36,726 nt of DNA. Origin: Asterionellopsis glacialis. Lineage: Eukaryota > Bacillariophyta > Plagiogrammaphyceae > Rhaphoneidales > Asterionellopsidaceae. Below, piece after piece: positions 1 to 9,514 of this stretch. Position numbers and translations under genes: made by a program. The stretch's first letter is position 1. Every line of letters starts with the position of its first letter. The notes under the pieces were generated by a model. The model did not search any database, was not told where the DNA came from, and was given only the letters and a program-made list of their open reading frames with translations. The stretch is from the NCBI GenBank assembly GCA_014885115.2, contig WKLE02001447.1, forward strand, positions 4,577-41,302. The letters run 5' to 3'.

Positions 1-750
1 ACGGAAAGACCACCAACTGACGTAATAGAGTACATAATTATTTATCTTGTTTTGTACTGTACGTTCTATCGAGAATAACAGACGTTTTGTACCCTACCCT
101 ACTATTCTTGGTCAAGTACGTGTACCAGGTAGACTTTCTGTAAGTTCCTGTACAAGGTACAGTAGTATGGAAGAAAGTGAAAGGTAGAGAGGAACTGAAA
201 AAAGAGCCAAATATGATTGGTCAATCATCAGTATTTTGAACTATCGTTTCCACACCACACATTATCGACATCAGCTCCTTCCGAAACGTTGTAGAAGAAA
301 CGAGAAGCCCTACAAAATTCGATATCCCTCACGTTGTGTTCATTCTTCATAGTGCAGTAACGGTAGGACAAGCTATTGGTGTCTTTTTATTATGCCCCTC
401 CGATGGATGACCTCTGGGAGAGAGCAGGGGAGAGTATGATGTGAAACAGTTTACAACACTACTTGTTGTGAGGTATTGCATTGAAATATTTTTTTGCTTC
501 TGAGTTAGTTCTGTACAAGAAAAGCGAGAGTATCAGCATTCTCTTTTTCTATCTGGAAGAGAGGCGAAACCACTAATTCAAGAGAAAGATACGCACAGAG
601 AGGACTAGCGCAAAGTACTGCCACGTTCACAAAAGTGCCCGTTAACGGAGTACTGTGTTCAAGAGTCGTTCAGAGATATCATAGAGTTCATCCATTGCCT
701 TGACTTCTAAACTACACGTTCATATAGTGTAACAAAAACTTTTACCAATC
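1..750. other. Intergenic region upstream of the FKBP gene
   Basis: No convincing coding sequence is seen here. The first 180 bases are rich in GTAC steps and include the palindrome TACCAGGTA at 123-131. A dyad with arms TGATTG and CAATCA around a 2-nt centre lies at 215-228 and contains a CCAAT box on the minus strand. The region probably holds the promoter and 5' leader of the gene starting at 751, but no clear TATA box can be chosen. Confidence 0.6.
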
Positions 751-2184
751 ATGACGAACGAAAGTAGCAATGAAACCATACGGGTATTCAAATTTACCAG
801 TTCAAAAGACAACAATGAAAAACCAAGATATGAATATAAGGCTGGTGATATATTTTCAATTACGGTAACACCGGATGAACCTCTTAGGATAGTTGTTGGA
901 CCCACGTGTAACTTGACACTAACAACTATCACCACAGAAATATTCCAAGCCAAGGATGGATCTGGGTTGTATTATTCAAACCGTCATCCTAAATATGCAA
1001 TCCCGTTGTTTGTTAAATCATCGGCAAATCATTCTGCATCAGGTCTTAATTTAAATTGTTCTGGACCGAATGAGTTTTATTTGACGGCCAAGTTAAATTC
1101 CATGTTTGTCTTTGGATCGATTGATAAAAAAGAAACACAAGATAACAACAACAACAACAACAACAATGGTGGATATTCCATAGATGAAAAGGAAGAAAAA
1201 ACAAAGGAGGCAAATAATGATGTAGAACCAGAAAATAAGAAATTGAAACTTGTCAAGAGTCTTTTAGCTAGTAGTAAACAGAACTTGTTGGAAAAAAAGC
1301 AAGGTAGTAGTCTTCGCTTTGATCAGTCGGAAAAATCATTAAGTCTGGAGGACTTGGCGTTGGACGAAGCACAGGACGAAGAAGGCGGAGAAGAAGAAGA
1401 AGAAAAAAAAAAGACTGATGGTGATGATGATGTTATGAAGAAGCAAAGTTCTACTACTAGTATTGGTACAAAAGATTCCATAAAGAAAAAAAGACAACTT
1501 GCATCCTTGGCGATAAAGAAAAAAGTAAAACTAGCAGACGGGAGTGTTGGTCAGGATAGTAAATTAACGGCAGCTACAGAAATGTCATCTGTCTTTAATT
1601 CAAGTACAACAACAAGTATTGCTACCATATCTGAAGATGGAATAACAACAACGGAACCACAAACTCTAAGTAAAAAAGAACGAAAGAAATTGGCCAGACA
1701 AAAGTCAAAAGAATTAGCTGACGCATTGGCAATCAAGAACAAATATGATCAAGCCATGAATAGCAAATCCAGCATCGCAACAGATCCACCCGGGAAAAAG
1801 GATGGGAGTAGTATCAAAAGTAAGGTTGTTCCACTTACCAAGGAACGCCGATTAAAGAGTGGTGTGATAGTGAAGGATATATTGATTGGTACCGGTACAT
1901 CATTAAAGCCTGGACGTAAGGTATCTATTTGTTATGAAGGACGATTTGCAGATGGATCACGAAAAGTATTTGATAAGAATATGAACAAACAAAAACCGCT
2001 AACATTTCGTCAAGGTACTGGTTCTGTCATTGCTGGATTAGAACAAGGCGTCGAAGGGATGCGCGTTGGCGGTGAACGTGAAATAACCATCCCACCAGAA
2101 TTAGGATATGGCGAGAAAGGCAGTGGTGATGTTATTCCACCTAATTCGACATTACACTTTACTGTTCAAGTTGTAGGTGCATAA
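751..2184 (+). CDS. Nuclear FKBP-type peptidyl-prolyl isomerase with nucleoplasmin-like N-terminal domain
   Basis: A single-exon gene for 477 aa. Residues 1 to about 125 are beta-rich and resemble the nucleoplasmin-like domain of insect FKBP39/46 and yeast Fpr3/Fpr4. A long charged linker follows, with nine Asn at 131-139, acidic runs such as GGEEEEEKKK, and many Lys-rich patches that would serve for nuclear import. The FKBP domain occupies about 367-477 and ends the protein. It shows the family pattern VSICYEGRFADG, VFDKN, GTGSVIAGLEQGV, GYGEKGSGDVIPPNS and a final FTVQVV. The Trp that normally floors the FK506 pocket (position 59 of FKBP12) is Leu here (VIAGLEQ), so drug binding and perhaps catalysis may be altered. 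In characterised relatives such proteins act as nucleolar histone chaperones and isomerise prolines of histone tails; the same role here is inference. The ATG at 751 is the first in frame and starts the conserved domain. Confidence 0.95.
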   Translation: MTNESSNETIRVFKFTSSKDNNEKPRYEYKAGDIFSITVTPDEPLRIVVGPTCNLTLTTITTEIFQAKDGSGLYYSNRHPKYAIPLFVKSSANHSASGLNLNCSGPNEFYLTAKLNSMFVFGSIDKKETQDNNNNNNNNGGYSIDEKEEKTKEANNDVEPENKKLKLVKSLLASSKQNLLEKKQGSSLRFDQSEKSLSLEDLALDEAQDEEGGEEEEEKKKTDGDDDVMKKQSSTTSIGTKDSIKKKRQLASLAIKKKVKLADGSVGQDSKLTAATEMSSVFNSSTTTSIATISEDGITTTEPQTLSKKERKKLARQKSKELADALAIKNKYDQAMNSKSSIATDPPGKKDGSSIKSKVVPLTKERRLKSGVIVKDILIGTGTSLKPGRKVSICYEGRFADGSRKVFDKNMNKQKPLTFRQGTGSVIAGLEQGVEGMRVGGEREITIPPELGYGEKGSGDVIPPNSTLHFTVQVVGA

Positions 2185-3127
2185 CCATGTTTTCAGTTGT
2201 CCTATGAATACTATTGGGGTTGTGGCTTAGGGGAAGAAAGAGAAGACTGGGAAACATTGACGCCCCTTTCTTGAGGGGAAGGGAAGAGGCAAAGGTGAGA
2301 AAGACCAGCCGGCAATTGATAATTTTTCTGGCGACTACCTTTTTTTGGGAGAAGGCATCAGTTGCGACATGACAAACCATTTCACGAATTTATATATTAT
2401 ATAGGCATATCTAAAACAAATAATAATTTAATGCGAACAGAACACTTCATGCCGTAATCTTGAGAATCATAGGACAACAGTTAGTGGGTTATTACAATAT
2501 CATGATCTCTCACGGAGAAAACATTGTGCACCATATTTAGAGCTGATGTATCATGATGTTCTGAAATGTCTGTGTGTTTGCATTGCTTTCATAACTTCCT
2601 GATTGGCTTCAATGCGAAATTCTTCTTCGCCTATTGAAATAACATTTTGATTGGTAGCTTCTTGATTTAATGAAAGCGCGCGCATTGGACGTCGTACTGG
2701 TTGCTATACTGCATGTCTCTATTGACACATCTTAAATCAACAGAAATACTGTTTTACATCAGTCATGGAGAAGTTGAAGCCAGAAAATAAATAAATAGTA
2801 ACATGAATTGTTGCTTCTGGATATTGTTCGTCTTGGATCCAATGAGAAATGGGAAAGGATGAACACAGTTCTTTCCCTTTTTGTCTCGGAAAGCCTCTGA
2901 AAATTGGCAAAAGATCCAATACTGAGAATACGCGTAGATATACTCTACCAGTAAATAAAATCGTGTGCCATTGCGTGAGTTGCGGTGTGCCTGTAAGAGT
3001 AGATCATACAATCAGAAGAGATGACTGCTTATTGCTGATTGTCGGAAGATAGGGCAAAAGTGTGATTGTTGAAATACCGTTTACAACATACAGAAACCCC
3101 CACATTATTAGTACTTTAGCAGATCAC

Positions 3128-3448
3128 AATGACTGTCATTGAAATGTGCATTGGACTTTTCCATAAAACGCATGAAATGCAACTGGAATTGGCTACGTTT
3201 CATATGAAATGACACTGTTGAGGATGAGTCTTGGTTGAGTTTGCAAGGATGGCAGGTTTCTGGGAGAGAAAAAAAGAGCAAATCAGAATGACTGTCATTG
3301 ACATCTGGATTGGTCTTTTTATAAAATAAATGCACGAAAAAAAACTGGAAATGACAAAGTTTCATATTGCATAACTCATCACACACATCCAAGGATTAGT
3401 CTTGGTTGAGTTTGCGAGGATGGCAGGTTTCTCGGAGAGAAAAAAGAG
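3128..3448. repeat. Imperfect tandem duplication, about 150-160 bp units
   Basis: The first unit (about 3128-3278) and second unit (about 3287-3448) share AATGACTGTCATTG at their left ends, TTTCATAT in the middle, and a right-end block containing CTTGGTTGAGTTTGC and GGATGGCAGGTTTCT followed by GAGAGAAAAA. Spacing differs by about 12 nt between the two ends because of indels, so the duplication is not recent. Confidence 0.8.
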
Positions 3449-3484
3449 ATTATGATGTTGAGAAAGCAGAAATGCTGCACTAGT

Positions 3485-3562
3485 CTATCCAGGCCTTTGT
3501 CAATAATCTCCATAAACAATGAACTATCCAGGCCTTTGTCAATAATCTCCATAAACAATGAT
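3485..3562. repeat. Perfect 39-bp direct tandem repeat
   Basis: A 39-bp unit beginning CTATCCAGGCCTTTGTC and ending near AAACAATGA occurs twice back to back (3485-3523 and 3524-3562) with almost no difference. This suggests recent slippage or unequal exchange. It lies directly after the older 160-bp tandem repeat. Confidence 0.9.
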
Positions 3563-4316
3563 ATATAGTACTATAAATAAGCATTCAAGTACCTCATTCG
3601 TTTGCAGTATCAGGTAATAGTACCAAAAACTAATTATTTGTTCTTTGATTGGATTTTCTGATTCTATCATGGTTGCATTCCTGAAACAACTTCATAGGAG
3701 CATAGAATCGTCTCCGGGTGACATCGATTTATTTTTTAAGTGATGGGGGCAGTACATCCAAGAATTCATTATATAGTCTATTGTACTTTAATATAATACA
3801 TGCATATAAATATTCATAAATAATATTGAAATATTGGAAATGATTGAAAGGAATGATCATGGTCGCAGCTACAGATTCTAAATTCAAGGTTTAATCGTAC
3901 CTAATACTTTTAATTAACAAGGTCATTTTAAAAGACTTTTTCTCAGAAGAGGTCCTGGGAAAAATTGGTCAAGTTCAAGTTGTACATTACTCTACCCCTT
4001 CTTAAAGCATGGTATTTGTAAGTAAGTATAGCCTATGTACCACTTGCGAACTCTGCCACGTCATGTGTGTCAATTACCTAATTGATAGTTGTTTTCCAAT
4101 ATATTTAACGAAAGAATCGTGCATGACTGTTAGTTCTGTAGAAACCTTCGTAATCTTCAGTATGAGTACCAGATAGGCTATGGGGATAATCTCTGTGGGG
4201 TATTCTACGGGATAAATGACTAAGGTTTAGTATGGAATATACTGTCCCACTACAATGAAATTTATTACAGGATCTACCTTAGAGTACTTTGGTTTCACGA
4301 GGCCAAACGGGGTCAT

Positions 4317-4378
4317 TTGACCAATCGTGGTCAATGTTTTGTTGTTTCTTGCTTCCTCTGTTTGTTTTCATATATATA
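4317..4378 (+). promoter_or_regulatory. Putative core promoter: TTGACCA dyad, CCAAT box and TATA box
   Basis: TTGACCA (4317-4323) and its exact inverse TGGTCAA (4328-4334) flank 4 nt and contain a CCAAT box. A TATA-like run TATATATA lies at 4371-4378, about 205 nt before the ATG at 4583. The order and spacing fit a class II promoter for that gene. This is inferred from motifs only. Confidence 0.4.
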
Positions 4379-4404
4379 CGAGGTTCAAATTTTATATCCA
4401 TAAC

Positions 4405-4413
4405 TACCTGGTA
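4405..4413. promoter_or_regulatory. TACCTGGTA palindrome 178 nt before an ATG
   Basis: This is one of eight exact TACCWGGTA palindromes in the window. It lies just after the TATA-like run, where the transcription start of the gene at 4583 would fall. A second copy (9336-9344) sits at nearly the same distance, 179 nt, before the ATG at 9515. Confidence 0.4.
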
Positions 4414-4582
4414 TACCGCCGTGTTCATCATTCCTTGTCGAACGCAGAACGCAGATCCGCTTTTCTAACAGCAACCGACATCTTCAATCTGTTCTACAAT
4501 AAGTAAAATACAGAACGCACCTCCTACCGACCTTTTAATCTCAGCAACGTCTCATTCATCTCGCAACAAGTTAGCTTCGACG

Positions 4583-5077
4583 ATGTGTTGCACCACCGAA
4601 AAGGTATCGAAGAACGAAATGTCATTCAAGAAAATCAACATGAAGAGCATTTTTGCCAAAATAATGAAACAGGCACCATCCAAGTCAAACGAACAAGAAT
4701 CATCATCACCATCTTCTTCTTCTTCAATTGATTCCTCCTCCTCTTCAATACTCGATATTAAGAATCTTCAACCATTACAAAAACAAGTTTCCAAGGTATT
4801 TGGAAATTTACGACAATCCTTGATCGAAAACTTGGACGAAGAAATGGAAAACGAGCGCCGAAAGGTTGAACGTCAACGACGAATTGAAAATCGAAAACTT
4901 TATGGCGTCATTCACGATTTGAATCGTCAAAAGTCCACATCATCGATAATGTCGAGTGCATCAGTTGCAACTATGACAAGTGAAGAATCACCGCATGAAC
5001 AACTACAGCACTACGAAAAGACTACATTGGTACCAGATCAAAATAATGTTTTCCATGAAATTTGTCTCACTGACTAA
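4583..5077 (+). CDS. Hypothetical Ser-rich protein with a charged helical segment
   Basis: A 164-aa single-exon frame of unknown function. Residues about 36-58 are dominated by Ser (SSSPSSSSS and SSSSS runs). A charged, probably helical or coiled-coil stretch follows at about 68-112, including EEMENERRKVERQRRIENRK. No signal peptide, membrane segment or known domain is visible. Support as a gene comes from the promoter-like motifs upstream, a 495-nt open frame in AT-rich DNA, and codon use like the neighbouring genes. ATGs at residues 13 and 21 are possible alternative starts. The product is probably a small cytosolic or nuclear phosphoprotein-like factor, but nothing in the sequence fixes this. 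Confidence 0.65.
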   Translation: MCCTTEKVSKNEMSFKKINMKSIFAKIMKQAPSKSNEQESSSPSSSSSIDSSSSSILDIKNLQPLQKQVSKVFGNLRQSLIENLDEEMENERRKVERQRRIENRKLYGVIHDLNRQKSTSSIMSSASVATMTSEESPHEQLQHYEKTTLVPDQNNVFHEICLTD

Positions 5078-6707
5078 AAAAGAGATGATCTAAGCTCTCT
5101 CATTGGGTTGAGTTTATACACACATATTTATCCATGCATATTTACATCGAGATCTATAAAATTAAGGATTCAAATTTTTATTCACTCTTGTCTCTTTGTT
5201 TTTTTTAAATAACTTTGGTGGATGAAAGAACGACACAATATATCACATCTTCGTCAAAGATTTACAATTGAAAGTTAAATTGTTTAGACGACTTGGTCTC
5301 CGTCACTCTCCTACTACAATCAGACTATAGTTCCGACAACATTAGATCGAAATCTTGCTTGTTTTGTTGACGACAATAGAGAGCATCAGCGAGTCCCCCC
5401 AAAAAGGTTTCATTTTCACACGATCTCTCACTTCATCTTACGTCTAGTCTCTCTAGATGTTAGATATAGCCTCTAGAGAATATACGCGTTCTACAAACAG
5501 TATTGGTAACTTATTTTTACCTGGCAGGATACCCAGGAGGTGAGCACTCTCAGAGGACCTAAAGAGGACAAGATCTAGATAGTACTATTTGTTGGTTGTG
5601 AAGAAGGTGCTTAATAATGATTTTCTGAAAGCCTTCTTCTTCCTTAAGATTGTACACGTAGCCTCTCTAGTCTGGAGATAGTCTAGCGATACTCATACCT
5701 GGTACGACATGGTTTGACGCTGTGGCCATAAGTAAGGATGCATGTAATCGCCGTAAGAAGATGTAAAAAGTACGGAGTATGTACGAGTATAGAACTTTAG
5801 ACTACCAGGTATATTAGAGGCGTGGTCTATTTGAGAAAACGGACGAAAAGTTGTTTTCCCAGATGTCTATATATCATTATATCTTGGCCATGTTTAATTA
5901 ATTGAAAAGATTAGCTTTCATCATTGTATTCTACCATCTGTAGTACTACCTTTCCTTTTCAATGTATTCTTTGCCTTTTCCTCATTTGTGTTGAAGGGTG
6001 TTATTATTTTTTGTCATACGTTACTTAATACCTCTGTTTTACTTTGTGTAAATATTAATAAAGCATGTTTCTTTTCAAATTCTTTCTCCCATGTTATTGG
6101 ATAGAAGACTTGAGGTACAATATGATTTCTCCTACCCAACACACATGATGCGGTGTTTTGAAACTCAGAGGTTTTATTGTTGTATTTCCACACTGCTAAA
6201 TAATGCAAGGTGATTGGTCATATTTTATCCTGGAGTTCTTTTCTTTCTTAGCATTAAATAATATTCTGGCTCCAGTAGCAGGACTAGAGAAAGATTACTA
6301 GACCTGACCTGATACAACATAGAATGACGTGCTTAGACTAGACCAATGCAATTAAGGACGTAAACCAATGTTCAACCCCATGGCAGAAGGTTCAGTCAAT
6401 AGGCCCTGGAGGACAAGTAACCAAGGTCTGCATTATAACAATTCTTCTTCTTCTTTCTCCAATACAAACACTGTACATGATATCTTGTTTTTTCATTTCA
6501 AATTATAGTACGACAACTGGAATACAACAAAGTGAATTTTAACTTGTGTCACATATGTATTTTTTTAAAAATAGTTTTTCTTTTTTCTGATGCTTTACTA
6601 TTTTATTTTATATCTTCATTTTGCGTCCAACGAATCATTTCGTCGTTCCCTTCCTTCCAATGAGAACATTTGTGTTATATATATATTTCTCTCTCTCTTC
6701 CCCCCCT
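5078..6707. other. 1.6-kb intergenic region between convergent genes
   Basis: No supported gene is seen. It separates the 3' ends of the gene at 4583 (plus strand) and the M23-like gene (minus strand). Two TACCWGGTA palindromes occur here (5696-5704 and 5803-5811), together with repeated CTCTAGA-type and AGAGGAC words. A pyrimidine-rich AT tract at 6540-6720 probably overlaps the 3' UTR of the minus-strand gene. Confidence 0.55.
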
Positions 6708-8367
6708 TCAAGCCCTGTTGTTGTTAATTTCAATTTCAAATCCAAAATCAAGAATTTTCATGTTACCCCAGATATCTGTAACTGTAATCATGAATGATTC
6801 TGTTCTCTTTTTACTTCCTACCCATTCCTTGGGAATCACAAAATGAATTTTCTATAATGCAGAAACAAAACAAAAGAAAGCACGATATACAAGCAAAAGT
6901 TTGAGAGTTGAATTGTCGAGGAGAGAAAATTCAAGGTCCCTCACAACAACATATTGCCAATAAAGTTTAGAAAATAAAAGGAATGATTGCAGATAATGTA
7001 CTTACCCAATGATCATCAGAGTCAGCATCAAATTCTTGTGGATCCAAATACGGAAAGTTTTTATTCGGTTCATTCAAGGTCATTAAACTTGTGGGGTCAA
7101 ATCCTCGACGTAAATTTAAATCTAAAACATAATCATCACGTTGAAACATGACATCATCCAAAACTTCAACAATCCCTACACGGTATCGATTAATATTAGG
7201 ATTGGTGACACTTGTCATAACGGTAACAATAGCATCAGTTGTCGGCGATATGTCTTGATGGACTGATAATTGTATATTTTGTTTGGAACTATGATTCACT
7301 TGAGTATTAGGTAAGGGATAGGTTAACAATGGATGGACATGTGGGTCATATCCTAATTTATTACATGTCACATCTGAATTTGTCACATAATCTTCATAAT
7401 CACAAGGTGTACCTACACGTATTTCATAATGTAAGTGTTCATCCGTCATGAAGGCCAACATTTGTCCACCCTGGACTGCATCACCTTCATTGACTTTCCA
7501 ATCGACTGCATGAAAGTATAAGGAATACCATTCATCGGTATCACCCTTGTCAGGATGAAGACTTACTTGTGTAGTAAAGGCATGCTTTATAATAATACCC
7601 TTTTTACCCACATTAATAATTTTTTCGACAATTCCATCCGCTGTGGCTACGATAGGTGTATTGGGAGGTGCTGCTAAATCTAATCCACGATGGAATTCAT
7701 AACATTGACAATCGGTACGGAATTGTGGTCCAAACGTGGCTTGAATGACACCCGCATCACCCAAGGGTCGTTTTGTATTGGGAATGATATAATCTTTAAA
7801 TTCTGTCACATACTCCAACTCCTCTTCAGGTGCCACGGTGGGTGAGAATAAATCACCAACGTTAGGTACAGCTGGTTTCGTAGGTGCTGGGTTATTATTA
7901 TTATTGACAGTGGGAGATGGATTCGTTGGTTGAGGCTGTTTGGGTGGTGAATTCGTAGGTGGTGGAGGTGTTGGTTTAGGTTGTGTAGGTTGTGGAAGAG
8001 TCACTCCATAAGTAGGTCTTGGCACTGTGGGACTAGGAGGTGCTACAGGTGCATTACCAGGTTGATCTTGTGTTTGCGATGATGAATCATTACTACTACT
8101 ACTACTACTTGGTGATTGAGTTGCAATACCAATACTTAATCCCACAATCATGAGAAATAAGAAACAATTGGCTAGAACTGAAAATCGTAAATGTTTACGG
8201 GCACGTTCATATCGATATTCTGTTTCATCAATCCATTGACGGTCACTCAAGACACGTCGTACAGCTTCATCGACCTGATGAATGTTGGGCTGATCATTAT
8301 CGACATATCCACGTTGTTCAATCACAGGGATTACCTCTTCGTCTTCACCACTATATTGATAATCCAT
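6708..8367 (-). CDS. Membrane-anchored M23-type (LytM/lysostaphin-fold) peptidase-like protein, two exons
   Basis: Exon 1 is 8367-7006, the intron 7005-6852 (GTAAGTAC...TTATAG) and exon 2 6851-6708, giving 501 aa. Reading through the donor gives a false stop after 466 aa. The spliced tail (W|KIHFVIPKEW ... VTDIWGN) aligns with the end of the neighbouring paralogue (WQIDIIIPGHW ... AEDVWGR), which supports the model. Residues 1-61 form a cytosolic acidic tail, 62-82 one membrane segment, and about 85-180 a Ser/Pro/Thr/Asn linker. The M23 domain spans about 190-345, with zinc-site pattern HRGLD (H226, D230) and HLHYE (H311, H313), and YFHA at about 284-287. A beta-rich C-terminal domain follows. 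M23 enzymes normally cut glycyl or peptide cross-links in bacterial wall peptidoglycan. In this eukaryote the substrate is unknown, and the site faces outside or lumen if the anchor is type II. It is divergent from the paralogue at 9515. Confidence 0.9.
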
Positions 8368-9514
8368 AATTTAGTTTGTGAAATGATGAAATTACTCTTA
8401 CAAGAAGAAAAGATTTCTTAAAACACACTGCAGCACAACAAAGATTCTTGTTGTTCACCACAGAAGAAAGATACTTGAGGACTGTCTTTACACCCAGTTA
8501 CAATTAGGGACTCAAAAAGTAGATATTCTAGTCAGTCGGTGTTTTACCAGTTCAATATCGATCTACTGCACAGACAAAAGCAGGAATCGTGAAAGGGTAC
8601 TTATTTATTATTACTGCTGTGTAATCGTACCTTTGTTCGATGCACTTCACTTCTTCGACAAAAAGACGCATACCCAAAAACAAACACATGATCACTAACT
8701 ATCATCCTGTTCAAACGAGGAAGCATTGCCTTTCATATTTTATATATATTTATCGCAGTAAATATGCACTACCTAATAACGTACATGTCTACCTGTACTC
8801 AAATGTCTTCATTCTATATTATATGTATATTCAAAAGATAGTGCACGATCGCACAATATTGGTGCGTTGGAGTGTATAGAATCATGACGGTTCAGTAATG
8901 TGTTTATTCATTTCTTAATACCTACATATTCAGTTTTTTGAAGAAAACGACCGTTAAAGCATTTATAAATTTCATGTGGTCAGTTCCGGTGGGTTGACTA
9001 TTTGACGAAAATGTGTATTGAGTCTACTTTCACAATGATCTTGAATAATTATTCCGCCTGTGTAAGTTCTCAACGGTTCGATTATGAAGTCTTGAGTTAA
9101 GAAGACATTTCATTAAATAGCATGATCGTATTTATTATTTCTATTTAACAAATTGTTCTCGATTCACAGTATAGCACCTCCGCAGTAGTGCATGTATGAG
9201 TATAATAATATAATCGCCAATTCATCACAAGAGAAGAAAACAATTACTGTAGACTAGAGTACACCACACATTCTACTCATAGAGGACCTATCTTTGCACT
9301 AAAATGAGTACCAAAGAGTTCGTATGCTGGTCCTCTACCAGGTAAGGTACAGTTGCAGCCACAACGCGAGTAGGACTAGCTTTTTTTTTAGAATCACTGA
9401 TGAAAGAAAGTAAGTAGTGTCGTGTTGTCTTCTAGAAAAATTAGACTACAGTACAAGAAAGGTACACCCTTGTCCTCTAGATTTCTAGTCACTCGTGCCA
9501 ACTAAACGAATCGC
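8368..9514. other. Divergent promoter region between the two M23-like paralogues
   Basis: These 1.15 kb separate the two head-to-head start codons. No coding sequence is supported. One TACCAGGTA palindrome lies near the right-hand gene. The head-to-head layout of paralogues suggests an inverted local duplication and possible shared control, which is inference. Confidence 0.55.
9336..9344. promoter_or_regulatory. TACCAGGTA palindrome 179 nt before the M23-like gene start
   Basis: An exact 9-bp palindrome flanked by further GGTAC/GTAC steps at 9343-9350. Its distance to the ATG matches that of the site before the gene at 4583. Confidence 0.35.

Larger units (their letters stand above)
2185..4582. 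other. 2.4-kb spacer with tandem repeats, no clear gene
   Basis: Only short frames without family features are present. The spacer holds two tandem repeats (about 3128-3448 and 3485-3562) and, at its right end, promoter-like motifs for the gene at 4583. Otherwise it is AT-rich and looks non-coding. Confidence 0.6.
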
